IMG/VR virus record: IMGVR_UViG_3300031565_000078
Span: 1 to 45,886 of that record
Source of the DNA: a virus
Length of the DNA stretch: 45,886 nt
Reading direction: 5' to 3' (one strand)
The translations under genes and the position numbers were made by a program. The notes beneath the pieces are model-generated. The model did not search any database. It saw nothing but the letters and a program-made list of their open reading frames with translations, and had not been told where the DNA came from. Shown here piece by piece: positions 23,404-32,996 of the stretch. Numbering within the stretch: position 1 is the first letter of the stretch; the number at the start of each line of letters is the position of its first letter.

Positions 23404-25460
23404 GCCGAGCCATCCTGAGAATCACAGACGGCACGAACAGCGTCGATCTGCTGAGCGGCGAGGTCGGTTTCGTCGTCTCGCGCTGGCGACCGGTACAGGC
23501 CGCGTTCAAGGGCGATGGCGTGTGGAAAGACAACCCCATGGCGGACGGTCGCCGGCTGGCCATGGTGCGGCACGACAACATCATTGACACCTGGGACGTG
23601 CACCTTACCGACCGGAACATGGATGGCGTGATCGAGCAGGCGCAGAACCTCGACCGCCTGCTGATGCGCGCGGTAGCCTACTGGACAACCGCCTGGCAGC
23701 CGTTGCCGGTCTACATCGTGGCGCGCGGGGCGGAGGAGACCAACACCAGGTACGCGCTCATTCACTCGTACCGGTGGACGGAGCTGGGGGACCCGACCAA
23801 TCAGCCGTTCGCCACGGCGTTCGGGATGCGGGCGATGAGCGACCTGACCATCGCCGTGGAGCACGGGCCGTGGCTGGAGAGCGCGCCTGGCACCGGCGTG
23901 GCCGTGGAGGTGGGGAACGAGTACGAGATAGGGGCGCAGGCGTATCAGCGGGCGCCGACTACGGCGGACGAGGTGTACGTCGCCAATTTCAACGCTATTG
24001 ATAACCTGACGCATATCTGGGTCTACGATGCCCTGGACGGCACCTACACGAACCAGCTGGGTGTCGCGCCGCCATACAACCTGCTGCCGGATCCCGCCGA
24101 GGATGGGGACATGCTCTACTTGGGTATTGCTGGTGCAACCAGCAATCCCTTTTGCAGTGTGATCTTTGACCTGAGCCAAGAGTGGGCCATGACTGGCACC
24201 ACGAGCGCTCAGTGGCAATACTATGACAATGCGGCGGCGGCATGGGTCGCTTTCGACGCGGCTAACCGATTGGACCACAAGGACCACACGGTCACACTCA
24301 CGGAGTTGGGCGTGAACGGCGTGCATTGGGAGGCGAACATCGTTCTCGCCTACATGCAGGAAGTCGCGGTAAATCTGGTGACTGGCTTCTGGATCCGGTT
24401 GGTGGTCACGACAGACGAACCACAGGTGCAAGTGCCTTATCAGCAGCATAGGGACGTGTATTCTGCGCGCAAGGCCTACGTGGAGATCACGGACGACCAG
24501 GCTACTGGTGACATGGCGGCGCTCGCCCAGGTATACGCGCGTGAGTTGGTATATGAGACGGCTGGGGCGATCACCGGGACGTATGTGAACCGTATGCTCA
24601 TCGGATTGCGGAGCACGATTCGCGGCGAGGACTTTAGCGCGTATCTGAATTGCGCGCAGACCAATAACCCGACCGGTTGCACGGTAGGGGCTGAGGACGA
24701 TAGCGCCTTCGTTGCAATGCTGGACAGCCCGGTGCATGAGGCGGTGCGTTGGCAGGGTGCTATCGACCTGGACTATGAGACGCGGGTATCGTTCGCGCTC
24801 GATGCGGCTTTGGCCGCGCAGTACCTTGGCGTGTTCCGTGCGTTCGTTCGCATCATTCCGCTCAATGCCGCCGGAGTGAGTTTCCGATTGCTGGTGCAGT
24901 CTGGCTCTGGCGCGGTAACGAGCACGATAGGGGTTTATGGTGCCTCCTATGCCGGGGCGAATTGGGGCGTGATCGACTTCGGCAAGGTCAAGATCCCGAC
25001 GACGGACGTGCTTGGTGGCACGGCCGGGTTGGACGCCCTGACCATCTCTATCCAAACGTATGAGGTCGCGGGCGCGGCGGATATCTATTTCTACGACTTG
25101 ATCTTGTTGCCGTCTGACGAGTGGGCGGGCGACTTTTCCAACCAAAGTCCTCCGGCTGGCGTGAACACCGGCACGCTGAAGGACAATATGTGGCTGTTGA
25201 CGGATAGCGTTGGGAGTCCGCGCAACGATCTACGGGCGCTGCTGCTGAATACTGTGGACTCCAGCGTGCGGGGCGTGTGGCAGAACGTGTCGCCCAGCCC
25301 GTGCGTGCTGGAGGTTGGATTGGACCAACGGCTATGGTTCTTCAGTATGCAGGTCAGCGTGGCGAACGGCGCGGTGGTCGATCTAGGTCGTTGGGAAATC
25401 CCGTTGCGGGTGCAGGTGCGGCGGCAGGCGCGGTATATGGGCATGAGAGGTGGTAGGTAG
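23400..25460 (+). CDS. Large distal tail protein
   Basis: 686 residues, ATGA overlap with the tape measure. The position right after the tape measure is that of the distal tail (Dit) gene; the N-terminal 200 residues (ILRITDGTNSVDLLSGE) fit a Dit-like collar. The long C-terminal part is beta-rich, with jelly-roll-like segments that look like carbohydrate-binding domains. No enzyme motif seen. Confidence 0.65.
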   Translation: MSRAILRITDGTNSVDLLSGEVGFVVSRWRPVQAAFKGDGVWKDNPMADGRRLAMVRHDNIIDTWDVHLTDRNMDGVIEQAQNLDRLLMRAVAYWTTAWQPLPVYIVARGAEETNTRYALIHSYRWTELGDPTNQPFATAFGMRAMSDLTIAVEHGPWLESAPGTGVAVEVGNEYEIGAQAYQRAPTTADEVYVANFNAIDNLTHIWVYDALDGTYTNQLGVAPPYNLLPDPAEDGDMLYLGIAGATSNPFCSVIFDLSQEWAMTGTTSAQWQYYDNAAAAWVAFDAANRLDHKDHTVTLTELGVNGVHWEANIVLAYMQEVAVNLVTGFWIRLVVTTDEPQVQVPYQQHRDVYSARKAYVEITDDQATGDMAALAQVYARELVYETAGAITGTYVNRMLIGLRSTIRGEDFSAYLNCAQTNNPTGCTVGAEDDSAFVAMLDSPVHEAVRWQGAIDLDYETRVSFALDAALAAQYLGVFRAFVRIIPLNAAGVSFRLLVQSGSGAVTSTIGVYGASYAGANWGVIDFGKVKIPTTDVLGGTAGLDALTISIQTYEVAGAADIYFYDLILLPSDEWAGDFSNQSPPAGVNTGTLKDNMWLLTDSVGSPRNDLRALLLNTVDSSVRGVWQNVSPSPCVLEVGLDQRLWFFSMQVSVANGAVVDLGRWEIPLRVQVRRQARYMGMRGGR

Positions 25461-25461
25461 G

Positions 25462-26667
25462 ATGGCCTGGCCACTGCGAACATGGGCGGCGACAACGGCA
25501 TTGGGCGTGTACTACACAATGGACTCGCTCGACCCTGCGGCGGCGCAACCGACCTGGGTGGCGGTGAATGATGGTCTGAGCAATACGGACATCCGTTCTT
25601 TTTGCCTGGACCGGCATGAGACCGTGCCCGATAGCCGCATGTTCTGCATTGACAACACGACGAAGACGGTCTGGCGACGGACTGGCGGGAACTGGTCTAG
25701 CGTGTTGACGAGTGCCGACGCGAGGGCCATTGCCGGATTCACTCACGGCGAAACGCTGACTTCGGTGATCGTTGATGACGTGACCGGTTACGTGTACGCC
25801 CTGCTCAATAATGCTGCCGCGAGCGGTTCTGCGGACAAGGGGGTTATGCGGTCGGTCGATAACGGGACTACCTGGACGGCGGTAACACAGGGCGCTTACG
25901 AGAACTCCTACTACTACAGCAACATCGATGCCTACAACGGTTTGGTGGTCTACTCGAAGCAATATGGCGCTGTTTCTGCGCGCGAATGGTACTCCACAGA
26001 TCATGGGGCGACGTGGAGCGTTGTCAACATGCTCGGCATGACGAGCGCTCCAAAGTGCACTCGGATTCACCATGCGGCCGGGGATACCTGGTACGGATCG
26101 TGGTTCGCCGTTGGCGCGGCATACGATCTGTTGCGCGGAAACACGGGCGGCGTGATTTCTCAAATGATGGCCACACAGGTGAACGGTCCTCAGGTTACTG
26201 CGGGAGGCATATGGCCTGACCCGGTTGACGCCAATCACCTATTGATAGCAGCGCGTCAAATCACCGTACACATTATCGAGTCCGTGGACGCCGGTGTTTC
26301 CGCCAGTAGCGATACAATCGTATCTGTCCAGTACATGTACGAAATCGCGGACGGCTGCGAGTACGACTACTGGGTACAAGGATGCGTCAGCCCTTATGCG
26401 ATCGGGGCTCGGGCGATAGTATACGCGTCTCCAGATGCCGTAACTCTAACGAACAAGTCCGGCTCGAACTGGAATACGCCGCCCTATACCGATGCGATTC
26501 CGGTAACGTGCGGCGGGGTTACGCAGCGCGGGCTCTGGGTGGTGCCAGAGGGTCCGCCCGTGCCTCCTGTTCCTACGGTACCGCCCGTTCCGCCTTTCCG
26601 CCCGCACTCGGGCCAGCACGGCATCAGTATGAGCGTCTTCAAGCCGCGGATCACCATAGCGCCATGA
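25462..26667 (+). CDS. Asp-box repeat tail protein
   Basis: 401 residues from ATG 25462; a GTG at 25450 in frame overlaps the upstream gene. At least two Asp boxes (SVDNGTTWT, STDHGATWS) and repeated aromatic beta strands indicate a propeller like that on the tail tube protein. The C-terminus is a proline-rich linker (PPVPPVPTVPPVPPF) before a short tail. Probably a baseplate or receptor-binding accessory. Confidence 0.65.
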   Translation: MAWPLRTWAATTALGVYYTMDSLDPAAAQPTWVAVNDGLSNTDIRSFCLDRHETVPDSRMFCIDNTTKTVWRRTGGNWSSVLTSADARAIAGFTHGETLTSVIVDDVTGYVYALLNNAAASGSADKGVMRSVDNGTTWTAVTQGAYENSYYYSNIDAYNGLVVYSKQYGAVSAREWYSTDHGATWSVVNMLGMTSAPKCTRIHHAAGDTWYGSWFAVGAAYDLLRGNTGGVISQMMATQVNGPQVTAGGIWPDPVDANHLLIAARQITVHIIESVDAGVSASSDTIVSVQYMYEIADGCEYDYWVQGCVSPYAIGARAIVYASPDAVTLTNKSGSNWNTPPYTDAIPVTCGGVTQRGLWVVPEGPPVPPVPTVPPVPPFRPHSGQHGISMSVFKPRITIAP

Positions 26668-26676
26668 GGATATAGT

Positions 26677-27828
26677 ATGGCAGTGATATGGGATCCGCGC
26701 GGAACGATGCTCGGCAGTCTCACGGCGGAGATCACCTCGTGTACGTTCTCTACGCGGGCCATCGGCGGATATTGGGAGGCGACGCTCACATTGGACCTGG
26801 GCCGGGAAGGTTTCGAGGAGTGGATTGCCGACGGTTTGGGCAGGCATATCGAAATCTACGGCGACGCGATGCAGAAGGTGTGGGAGGGCTGGGTCAACCG
26901 CATTGACGGCAGCGCTGGGGCGCTCAGCGTGACGCGCGGTCCCCTCCTGGACGTGGCCAATCGGGTGGCCGTCGTCTATCGCGCCAAGGATACGAGTACC
27001 ACGCCGCCGACATTGGGTGGCCAAGAGATCACGACGATTGTAGAGAATGCCGCCAGCCAACTGGCTTTCGGGATTTTCGAGCAGATCATCTCGGGCGGTG
27101 AACTGGATAATACCGCGCCAGCACCATTGGAGGCCGATCAGGTGCGGGATACCTACCTGGCCGAGAACGCCTGGCCGCGGACTGGTAAGGCGTGGAATGC
27201 TGGCAACCTTGGCGGGGGCGGGCCAAGCGTAACGCTCTATTGCCTCGGCTACGTGCACCTCCTGGCCGCCTACACCTACGAGGACGTGGCTGGTAGCGGC
27301 ACTGTGGCAACGGAGACGAAGTTGGCCAGCGTGTTGGATGCGGACCCGAACGGCCTCTTTGCCAGCACGAACGCGGACTTGGACGCCTGTGGTGTTCCCA
27401 TCGCTGAATACGAAGGCGAGGGACGCACCGGCTGGGATGTGCTGCAGGATATCATTGAGATGGGCGGGCCGACAAACGGGCGCTGGCTGCTGATGGTCGG
27501 CAACGACCGGCGGGTAACGTATGAGGCAGCTCCAGAGACTGTAGAGTACCTACAATCTGTGTACGATGCAGATATGCAGGTCACGACGGTAACGGGCGAC
27601 GTGGTGGAGCCGTGGGACGTGAAGCCAGGAAAATGGCTGCTTTTCAGCGATTTTCTGACCGGCCTACCGCCGCCCGACTATGCCAGCCTGGAGCAGGACA
27701 TGCGCACGATGTTCATAGAAGAGATAGTCTACAACATGCCGCGCAGTGTGAGCCTTCGGGGCAACCCGTACGATACGGTGAAGGCGCGGCTGGCACAGTT
27801 GACGATGACGGGAAGGATCGCTCCCTGA
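26677..27828 (+). CDS. Tail hub/baseplate protein (Tal-like position)
   Basis: 383 residues, ATG after GAGGATA. Domains resemble tail-hub proteins: an N-terminal beta region with TLDLGREGFEEWIADGLG and HIEIYG, and a central RTGWDVLQDIIEMGG segment. It follows the distal tail genes and precedes the fibre, which supports a hub or tail-tip role. It ends with a TGATG overlap. Confidence 0.65.
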   Translation: MAVIWDPRGTMLGSLTAEITSCTFSTRAIGGYWEATLTLDLGREGFEEWIADGLGRHIEIYGDAMQKVWEGWVNRIDGSAGALSVTRGPLLDVANRVAVVYRAKDTSTTPPTLGGQEITTIVENAASQLAFGIFEQIISGGELDNTAPAPLEADQVRDTYLAENAWPRTGKAWNAGNLGGGGPSVTLYCLGYVHLLAAYTYEDVAGSGTVATETKLASVLDADPNGLFASTNADLDACGVPIAEYEGEGRTGWDVLQDIIEMGGPTNGRWLLMVGNDRRVTYEAAPETVEYLQSVYDADMQVTTVTGDVVEPWDVKPGKWLLFSDFLTGLPPPDYASLEQDMRTMFIEEIVYNMPRSVSLRGNPYDTVKARLAQLTMTGRIAP

Positions 27829-29156
27829 TGCCGATAAACAAGCAAGTCTACGACCTGGTGGGACTCCTGTCGCCGTACTTTGCGCGCACTGGCGGGGCGG
27901 GTACGGGCGGAGGGGCGGGCCTGGACTGGGCTCCCGCGACGACAACGGCTGGCGTGGACAAGGACGGCGCGGAGGACAACGGCGGCGCCGGTTGGACGCG
28001 CATGGCGGGGCACACCTATCTCTGGGCGCCGCTCAAGATCACCGAGATACTCTGGGATATTTCCGTGGCTGGCACCTATGCGATGTACATCTCTTCCGGG
28101 CCGAGCGCCGTGGTACAGAGGACCGTGGTGGCGGCTCAGGTCGTGGCGGCGCCGGGCACGGAAGTGAGCTTCGTGCCGGATGCCGGGGTCCTCTGCCTGG
28201 ACGCCGGGGAGTACTGGCTAACGGTAGAGATAAGTGCAGGGACCTGCGCCTGGGACGTGTTCCACGGCGATGCTGAGAATGTGCTCTACTATGCCTTTGA
28301 CAGCTACATGGATGCCGTGGTCAAGCCTGACTGGGTGGCCCCGTTCAAGATGGTGGCACATATCGGGACCTGGCTTGGGACCGTGGCTCCGGGGACTACG
28401 CTGGCGCACGGCGATCTGACAGGGGTGCTGCCGGATCAGCATCATGCGAGAGGGCATACGCTAGATTCCGAGACGGATCATACGGACGTCGAGAACGCAG
28501 CCAAGGCCGATGGGCGGCTACTTGTCTGGCGAGATATTCCTGCAAAGCACGGGTACGAGGACTTGATTCCAGGGCCACAGGGCGACCAGGGGGATCCCGG
28601 TCCGCAAGGGGATCAAGGCGCTGTCGGGGCGCAAGGTGATCAGGGCGATCAGGGAGCGGCTGGAGCCCAAGGCAACCAAGGCAACCAGGGCGATCAAGGA
28701 GATCAGGGCGACCAAGGCGGAACCGGAGGATATACTGAGGGCGCGCGAGTCTATAACAATGCAGACATCAGCATTGCCAAAGACACAGAGACAAAACTAA
28801 CTTTCAACTCCGAGAACTATGACACTGATACGATACACGACACTGGCGCAAATACTAGCCGCCTAACGTGTAAAACCGCGGGCAAGTACCTAATTACCGC
28901 ATACGTAGAATATGCGGCCAGCAGTACCGGGGTACGCTACATGTGGCTACTGCTAGACAACACAACGATTATTGCCTTTGACCGCGAGCCTCAGCCCTTT
29001 ACTTATTATTATGCGGGACTCCGCATAACGACTATTTACGACCTAGCGGTAAATCAGTACGTAGAGCTCGGTACCTATCAGAACAGTGGTGGTGCCCTGG
29101 CAGTCAAGTACGCCAGCGCCTTCACCCCATGGTTTATGATGCAGCGTATCGGGTAG
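27828..29156 (+). CDS. Tail fibre with collagen-like stalk and C1q-like tip
   Basis: 442 residues. The start is the ATG at 27828, overlapping the previous stop. N-terminal beta domain (1-245, virion attachment). Then an unbroken Gly-X-Y run of about 17 triplets (249-299; GPQ, GDQ, GAQ, GNQ), a trimeric collagen-like stalk. Then a C-terminal globular domain of about 135 residues with the look of a C1q/TNF-type trimer head (YNNADISIAKDTETKLTFNS, GKYLITAYVEY). The tip is more AT-rich than the stalk, suggesting exchange of the receptor-binding end. Confidence 0.8.
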   Translation: MPINKQVYDLVGLLSPYFARTGGAGTGGGAGLDWAPATTTAGVDKDGAEDNGGAGWTRMAGHTYLWAPLKITEILWDISVAGTYAMYISSGPSAVVQRTVVAAQVVAAPGTEVSFVPDAGVLCLDAGEYWLTVEISAGTCAWDVFHGDAENVLYYAFDSYMDAVVKPDWVAPFKMVAHIGTWLGTVAPGTTLAHGDLTGVLPDQHHARGHTLDSETDHTDVENAAKADGRLLVWRDIPAKHGYEDLIPGPQGDQGDPGPQGDQGAVGAQGDQGDQGAAGAQGNQGNQGDQGDQGDQGGTGGYTEGARVYNNADISIAKDTETKLTFNSENYDTDTIHDTGANTSRLTCKTAGKYLITAYVEYAASSTGVRYMWLLLDNTTIIAFDREPQPFTYYYAGLRITTIYDLAVNQYVELGTYQNSGGALAVKYASAFTPWFMMQRIG

Positions 29157-29167
29157 GAGGAATTGCG

Positions 29168-29581
29168 GTGCAACTGACCTACGCAGGCACGTACAAACTG
29201 GGCTTGCTAATGGACGAACTTCTTGCCGCCTATCCCGAGTGGCTGGTCGGGGATGCACCAACGCGCCATTGCCTATTGCGCCTAGAGGGCAACGAGCTCG
29301 GTGTCCGACTCTCCGTCCCAGACGATAGTGACGCCGGCGCGATTGCGGCGGTTGTGGCAGCACACGACCCGACTGTACTCACTGCTGGCGAGGTGCTTGA
29401 CGCCGAGTCGGCCGACGCCAAGGCGCGCATCCTTGGAGCCATCGACGCGGCACTGACCGACTATGCGGCGGCACTGGAGCGATGGGATGTGCTCACGGCG
29501 GTGCAGCAGAAGGCGGTACTGAGGCGGCTGGTAGAGACGCAGGCGCAACTCCTGCGCTATCACCGAAGGGAGTGGCTGTGA
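29168..29581 (+). CDS. Small protein after the fibre, 137 aa
   Basis: GTG at 29168 after AGGAGG (29156-29161). Helical (ILGAIDAALTDYAAALERWD, LVETQAQLLRYHRREW). It overlaps the next gene by GTGA. Could be a fibre chaperone or tip cap; no motif proves it. Confidence 0.6.
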   Translation: MQLTYAGTYKLGLLMDELLAAYPEWLVGDAPTRHCLLRLEGNELGVRLSVPDDSDAGAIAAVVAAHDPTVLTAGEVLDAESADAKARILGAIDAALTDYAAALERWDVLTAVQQKAVLRRLVETQAQLLRYHRREWL

Positions 29582-30849
29582 CCGTTTCCGTTATCACGCC
29601 GACTCACAGGGGCATGCCCATCTTGCAGGATGCCTACGATAGTCTGCTGGCACAGACCTACGGCGAGTGGGAGTGGGTGCTGGCTCCCAACAATGGGGCG
29701 CAGATATCCGAGATGATCGCCAACGATCCTCGCGTGCGTCTCTACCCATACGAGAACCCGGCGGGCGAGTCGTTTTCGATTGGGGCGCTGAAGCACTTCT
29801 GCTGCGATCACGCGACTGGCGATGTCTACCTGGAGCTGGACGACGACGACGTTCTGGGTCCCGACTGTTTGCAAGAAGTGGCAGATGCGTTCGCCGACCC
29901 CATGGTGCAGATGGCCTACGGCAACTGCTGCGAGTACAAGTGGCCGAGTCTAGAGCCGATTGTCTTTAGCCCGTACTGGGGCTGGCACCATCGGGACTGC
30001 GTTTTTATGGGCCAGCCGATGAAAGAAGCACGGGCCTGGCCACCGGGGCCGTGGGGTCTGCGCCAGATCTGGTGGAGCCCAAATCATCCTCGCGCCTGGC
30101 GGGCCACAGCCTACCATGCGATTGGTGGGCACGACAGGGTGCTGGCGCTGGTGGACGATCACGACCTGAACATCCGCATGTACCTGGCCTACGGGCAGCA
30201 GGGGATGCGGCACATGGACAAGCCGATCTACGGCTATCGCGTGCTGGCGGACTCTACCTGCAAGGAGTACAGCAAGCAGATTCAGGCGTCCAACCGCGAG
30301 TGCTATCACAAGTACGTGGAAAAGCTGTTCATGCGCTGGGCGCGGGATAATGGACTGCGGATGCTGAATCTCGGTGGGGCGCTTGGGCCGCGGAACGGGT
30401 ACGAGACGGTGGACATCCGACCAGGCGCGAACGTCGTCTGCAACCTGGAACAGGACTGGCCGTTTGCGGACTCTTCCGTCGGCGTCGTCTACGCCTCACA
30501 CGTGTTCGAGCACCTGCGCGATTCGATTCACACGATGAACGAGTTATTCCGCGTGCTGGCACCTGGAGGCATGGCGTTCATCGACGTGCCGAGTACCGAC
30601 GGGCGAGGGGCCTTCCAGGACCCGACGCACGTGTCCTGGTGGAACCAGAATTCCTTCCTATACTACACGAGGACGGCCCAGGCGCGCTACATTCAGCCGC
30701 AGTTTCGAGGGCGCTTCCAGCAATCATACCTGCACACAGGCTTCCCCAACGAATGGCTCCGCACCAACGATATCCCTGTGGTGAACGCGCATCTTATCGC
30801 GCTCAAGCCGGGTTACGAGGAATGGCGGGCCGGCGAGGCGTTGATCTAG
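29578..30849 (+). CDS. Glycosyltransferase family 2 fused to a methyltransferase
   Basis: 423 residues, GTG overlapping the previous stop. Residues 1-230: GT-A fold with VITPTHRGMPILQDAYDSLL and a metal-binding ELDDDDVLGPD. Residues about 265-400: class I SAM methyltransferase of the type-11 kind (VCNLEQDWPFADSSVG, VVYASHVFEHLRD, RVLAPGGMAFIDV). The fusion would transfer a sugar and methylate it, or act on the same glycan. In a tail operon the likely target is a virion protein such as the fibre, or host surface glycan. The substrate is not visible. Confidence 0.85.
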   Translation: MTVSVITPTHRGMPILQDAYDSLLAQTYGEWEWVLAPNNGAQISEMIANDPRVRLYPYENPAGESFSIGALKHFCCDHATGDVYLELDDDDVLGPDCLQEVADAFADPMVQMAYGNCCEYKWPSLEPIVFSPYWGWHHRDCVFMGQPMKEARAWPPGPWGLRQIWWSPNHPRAWRATAYHAIGGHDRVLALVDDHDLNIRMYLAYGQQGMRHMDKPIYGYRVLADSTCKEYSKQIQASNRECYHKYVEKLFMRWARDNGLRMLNLGGALGPRNGYETVDIRPGANVVCNLEQDWPFADSSVGVVYASHVFEHLRDSIHTMNELFRVLAPGGMAFIDVPSTDGRGAFQDPTHVSWWNQNSFLYYTRTAQARYIQPQFRGRFQQSYLHTGFPNEWLRTNDIPVVNAHLIALKPGYEEWRAGEALI

Positions 30850-30857
30850 GAGGGTAG

Positions 30858-31283
30858 ATGCTACAGCATCCGTGTCCAGGGGCGAGGCGCACCAACCCGT
30901 TCGGCTCGCGGACGGTGGACTATAGCGCGTTCGGGTTGACCGCTCACAATGGCGAAGATTTTGCTGGCTGCGATGCTGCGCGCGCCATGGCCACTGGCGT
31001 CGTCGAGCGCGTTGGCAACGATCCGGCCGGCTACGGGATATACGTCACTCTGCGCCACGATTGGCAGGGCGGACAGCACTACCGCACGCGCTACGCGCAC
31101 CTGGCGCGGGCTTACGTGCGCGAGGGCGATATCCTGCAACAGGGCGACGCGCTCGGACAGGTGGGGGCCACTGGCAACACGACAGGTCCGCACCTGCACG
31201 CCGAGTTCGAGCCGGGGTTGGTGACTGCGGACGGGTTGAAGGGACGGCGGGCGTTCTGGCACATGCTGGAGGGGGGCGCATGA
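30858..31283 (+). CDS. M23-family peptidase (endolysin or tail lysin)
   Basis: 141 residues, ATG after GGAGGG. LytM/M23 zinc endopeptidase signature: H30-x3-D34 (HNGED), YAHL, and PHLHAEF with H112-x-H114. It cuts peptide cross-bridges in peptidoglycan. No signal peptide or wall-binding domain is seen, so it needs the holin or acts in the virion. Its 3' end overlaps the HNH gene by 4 nt. Confidence 0.88.
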   Translation: MLQHPCPGARRTNPFGSRTVDYSAFGLTAHNGEDFAGCDAARAMATGVVERVGNDPAGYGIYVTLRHDWQGGQHYRTRYAHLARAYVREGDILQQGDALGQVGATGNTTGPHLHAEFEPGLVTADGLKGRRAFWHMLEGGA

Positions 31284-31765
31284 AGAAAATACTCCTTACA
31301 CAGGGGAAAGTGAGCCTAGTCGATGATGATGACTATGAGCGCCTCGCCCGATACCCATGGTGTTATAAGGGCTCTGGCTATGCCGTGCGCCGAGGGCCGG
31401 TCACAGATGGGAAACAGAGCCTTCTGTACATGCACAAGGAGATTCTGAACATTGGCCCCGAGAAAGAGGTAGACCATATCAATCACGATCGTCTGGACAA
31501 CCGCAGGGCTAATCTACGAGTCTGTGACCACAAACAGAACGCGCGAAACATGAAGCGGCGCGAGAGAAAGACTTCGCAATTCATTGGCGTGTATTGGGAG
31601 CGCGCCAGACGCAAGTGGCATGCCCAGGTCAAGTTGAATTATCGGGCACGGTTCATTGGGCGGTTCGACTCTGAGGAAGAGGCGGCAAGGGCATACGACC
31701 AAGCAGCGGTCATGCTACATGGTGAGTTCGCCTCCACGAACGAAAGAGAGGGCCTCTATGGGTAA
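31280..31765 (+). CDS. HNH-AP2 homing endonuclease (free-standing)
   Basis: 161 residues from ATG 31280 after GGAGGGG. Residues 50-88: HNH nuclease (LLYMHKEIL, EVDHINHDRLDNRRANLRV). Residues about 100-155: AP2 DNA-binding domain (FIGVYWERARRKWHAQVKL, FDSEEEAARAYDQAAVM). Free-standing homing endonuclease lodged between two lysis genes, with overlaps of 4 and 8 nt on its two sides. No intron is evident. Codon use is somewhat more AT-rich than its neighbours. Confidence 0.92.
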   Translation: MKKILLTQGKVSLVDDDDYERLARYPWCYKGSGYAVRRGPVTDGKQSLLYMHKEILNIGPEKEVDHINHDRLDNRRANLRVCDHKQNARNMKRRERKTSQFIGVYWERARRKWHAQVKLNYRARFIGRFDSEEEAARAYDQAAVMLHGEFASTNEREGLYG

Positions 31766-32996
31766 CATGTTGGGATACCACATCGGAAACGAGGGGCCTA
31801 TCACGGATATCGACTGGCAGATCATGGAGGCGGTTAAGCCCGGTTACGTGACGTTGTTGCCCAACTATGGGATGCATGGGCAGCCGATAGGCCGGAGGGA
31901 TATCAACTGTATCCTGACTATCAATCCAGGCTGCCATTTTGTGCTGCGGCCTTACCTGCCCGGTACTGCCGTGAGCACGAGCGTTGCCGAGTTTGGCAAT
32001 GCGATTGATCGCCTGCTGGACGAATGGAGCGATTGGGTGCCGGCCGGGCAGAAGCACTTGCAGCTGTTCAACGAGCCCAACATGCCGATCAGCGCGGAAC
32101 AGTGGGAGGGCTTTGGCGACCAGCTGGCGGACATGATGCGCTACAACGAGGTCTGGCTAGGCTTGGTGCGGCGACTGCGGGCGAACCACCCCGACTGGCT
32201 CTACGGCTGGGGGCCGCTCACAATCGGGAACCGGGACGTCTGGTTCCCGGGCGACGCGGTGGGGCATTATTATCTGCACGGGCCGGCTGGGTGTCAGGCG
32301 AGCCTCACGGCGGCGCAGCTTGGCGAGGCGATGCGGACCGGACCCTGCTACGCCAGTCTGATGGAGGCGGACGAATTCTACGCGCACGTGTACATCCATC
32401 GGATACCGGAGAACACGCACGATGGGCGCGTGAACTTTGGGGACGCGGCGATCGGGTTGAGGCACGAGCGGATGCAGTTGTTCCTCCCGAGGCCGATGCC
32501 GACGGTGATCACCGAGGCGGGCTATCCGAACACGGGGAACTGGCCGACGTGGGCAGGACCTGCGCTCCTGGATTGGCTGGACATTCTGCACACGCGAAAC
32601 AACGTGGCGGGGGTATGCCTATGGATACTGGGTGAGCATTGGGGAGGCATGTGGTACTCGGGGGGAGCGCCACGTGCTGAGGTCGGACAGTTGGCTCAGT
32701 GGCAGTGCGCGCATTCGGGGGTGCCCATGACAGACGCGGAACTCGAGCGGATACTGGGTGACGAGTTGCAGTTGTATATCGTTCCGCTGAACCCGGATGC
32801 GGCGTTGGAAAAGGCGGCGGCTCGCCGGGGGCTGCTGCCAGCGAGTGACGAAAAGCGGAAGGCCGTAGGAGGTACGGTGTGGGTGGCACAGGCGTTCCGC
32901 AAAGCGGCGGATGCCAAGACGACCCAGCACCTAGTCCGCACACGAGAAGGGGAGTGGGCTGAGGGGGATATGCGATGGTGGATACGGGAGAACTAG
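31758..32996 (+). CDS. Clan GH-A glycoside hydrolase (lysis or virion enzyme)
   Basis: 412 residues from ATG 31758, after GAGGGCC inside the HNH gene end. TIM-barrel features: acid/base Glu in QLFNEPN (E106) and nucleophile Glu in VITEAGYP (E253), plus WGPLTIGNRD. That pairing is typical of GH-A enzymes such as the GH39-like group. The C-terminal 100 residues are a separate helical part with WVAQAFRKAADAKTTQHL. Next to an M23 peptidase and holins, it may cut a wall or capsule glycan. Confidence 0.75.
   Translation: MGNMLGYHIGNEGPITDIDWQIMEAVKPGYVTLLPNYGMHGQPIGRRDINCILTINPGCHFVLRPYLPGTAVSTSVAEFGNAIDRLLDEWSDWVPAGQKHLQLFNEPNMPISAEQWEGFGDQLADMMRYNEVWLGLVRRLRANHPDWLYGWGPLTIGNRDVWFPGDAVGHYYLHGPAGCQASLTAAQLGEAMRTGPCYASLMEADEFYAHVYIHRIPENTHDGRVNFGDAAIGLRHERMQLFLPRPMPTVITEAGYPNTGNWPTWAGPALLDWLDILHTRNNVAGVCLWILGEHWGGMWYSGGAPRAEVGQLAQWQCAHSGVPMTDAELERILGDELQLYIVPLNPDAALEKAAARRGLLPASDEKRKAVGGTVWVAQAFRKAADAKTTQHLVRTREGEWAEGDMRWWIREN

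Noticed and set aside
23271-25145. Long minus-strand frame (624 codons) opposite the distal tail gene
   Set aside because: An antisense shadow typical of GC-rich genes: Arg/His/Val-rich, no motif and no ribosome site, unlike the minus-strand endonuclease at 7765-8565. The same applies to minus frames at 9539-10717, 12570-13751 and 44162-45025.
31280-31765. Intron-encoded HNH with a group I intron
   Set aside because: The flanking lysin and hydrolase genes are both complete and overlap the HNH frame; no interrupted exon or intron core is seen.
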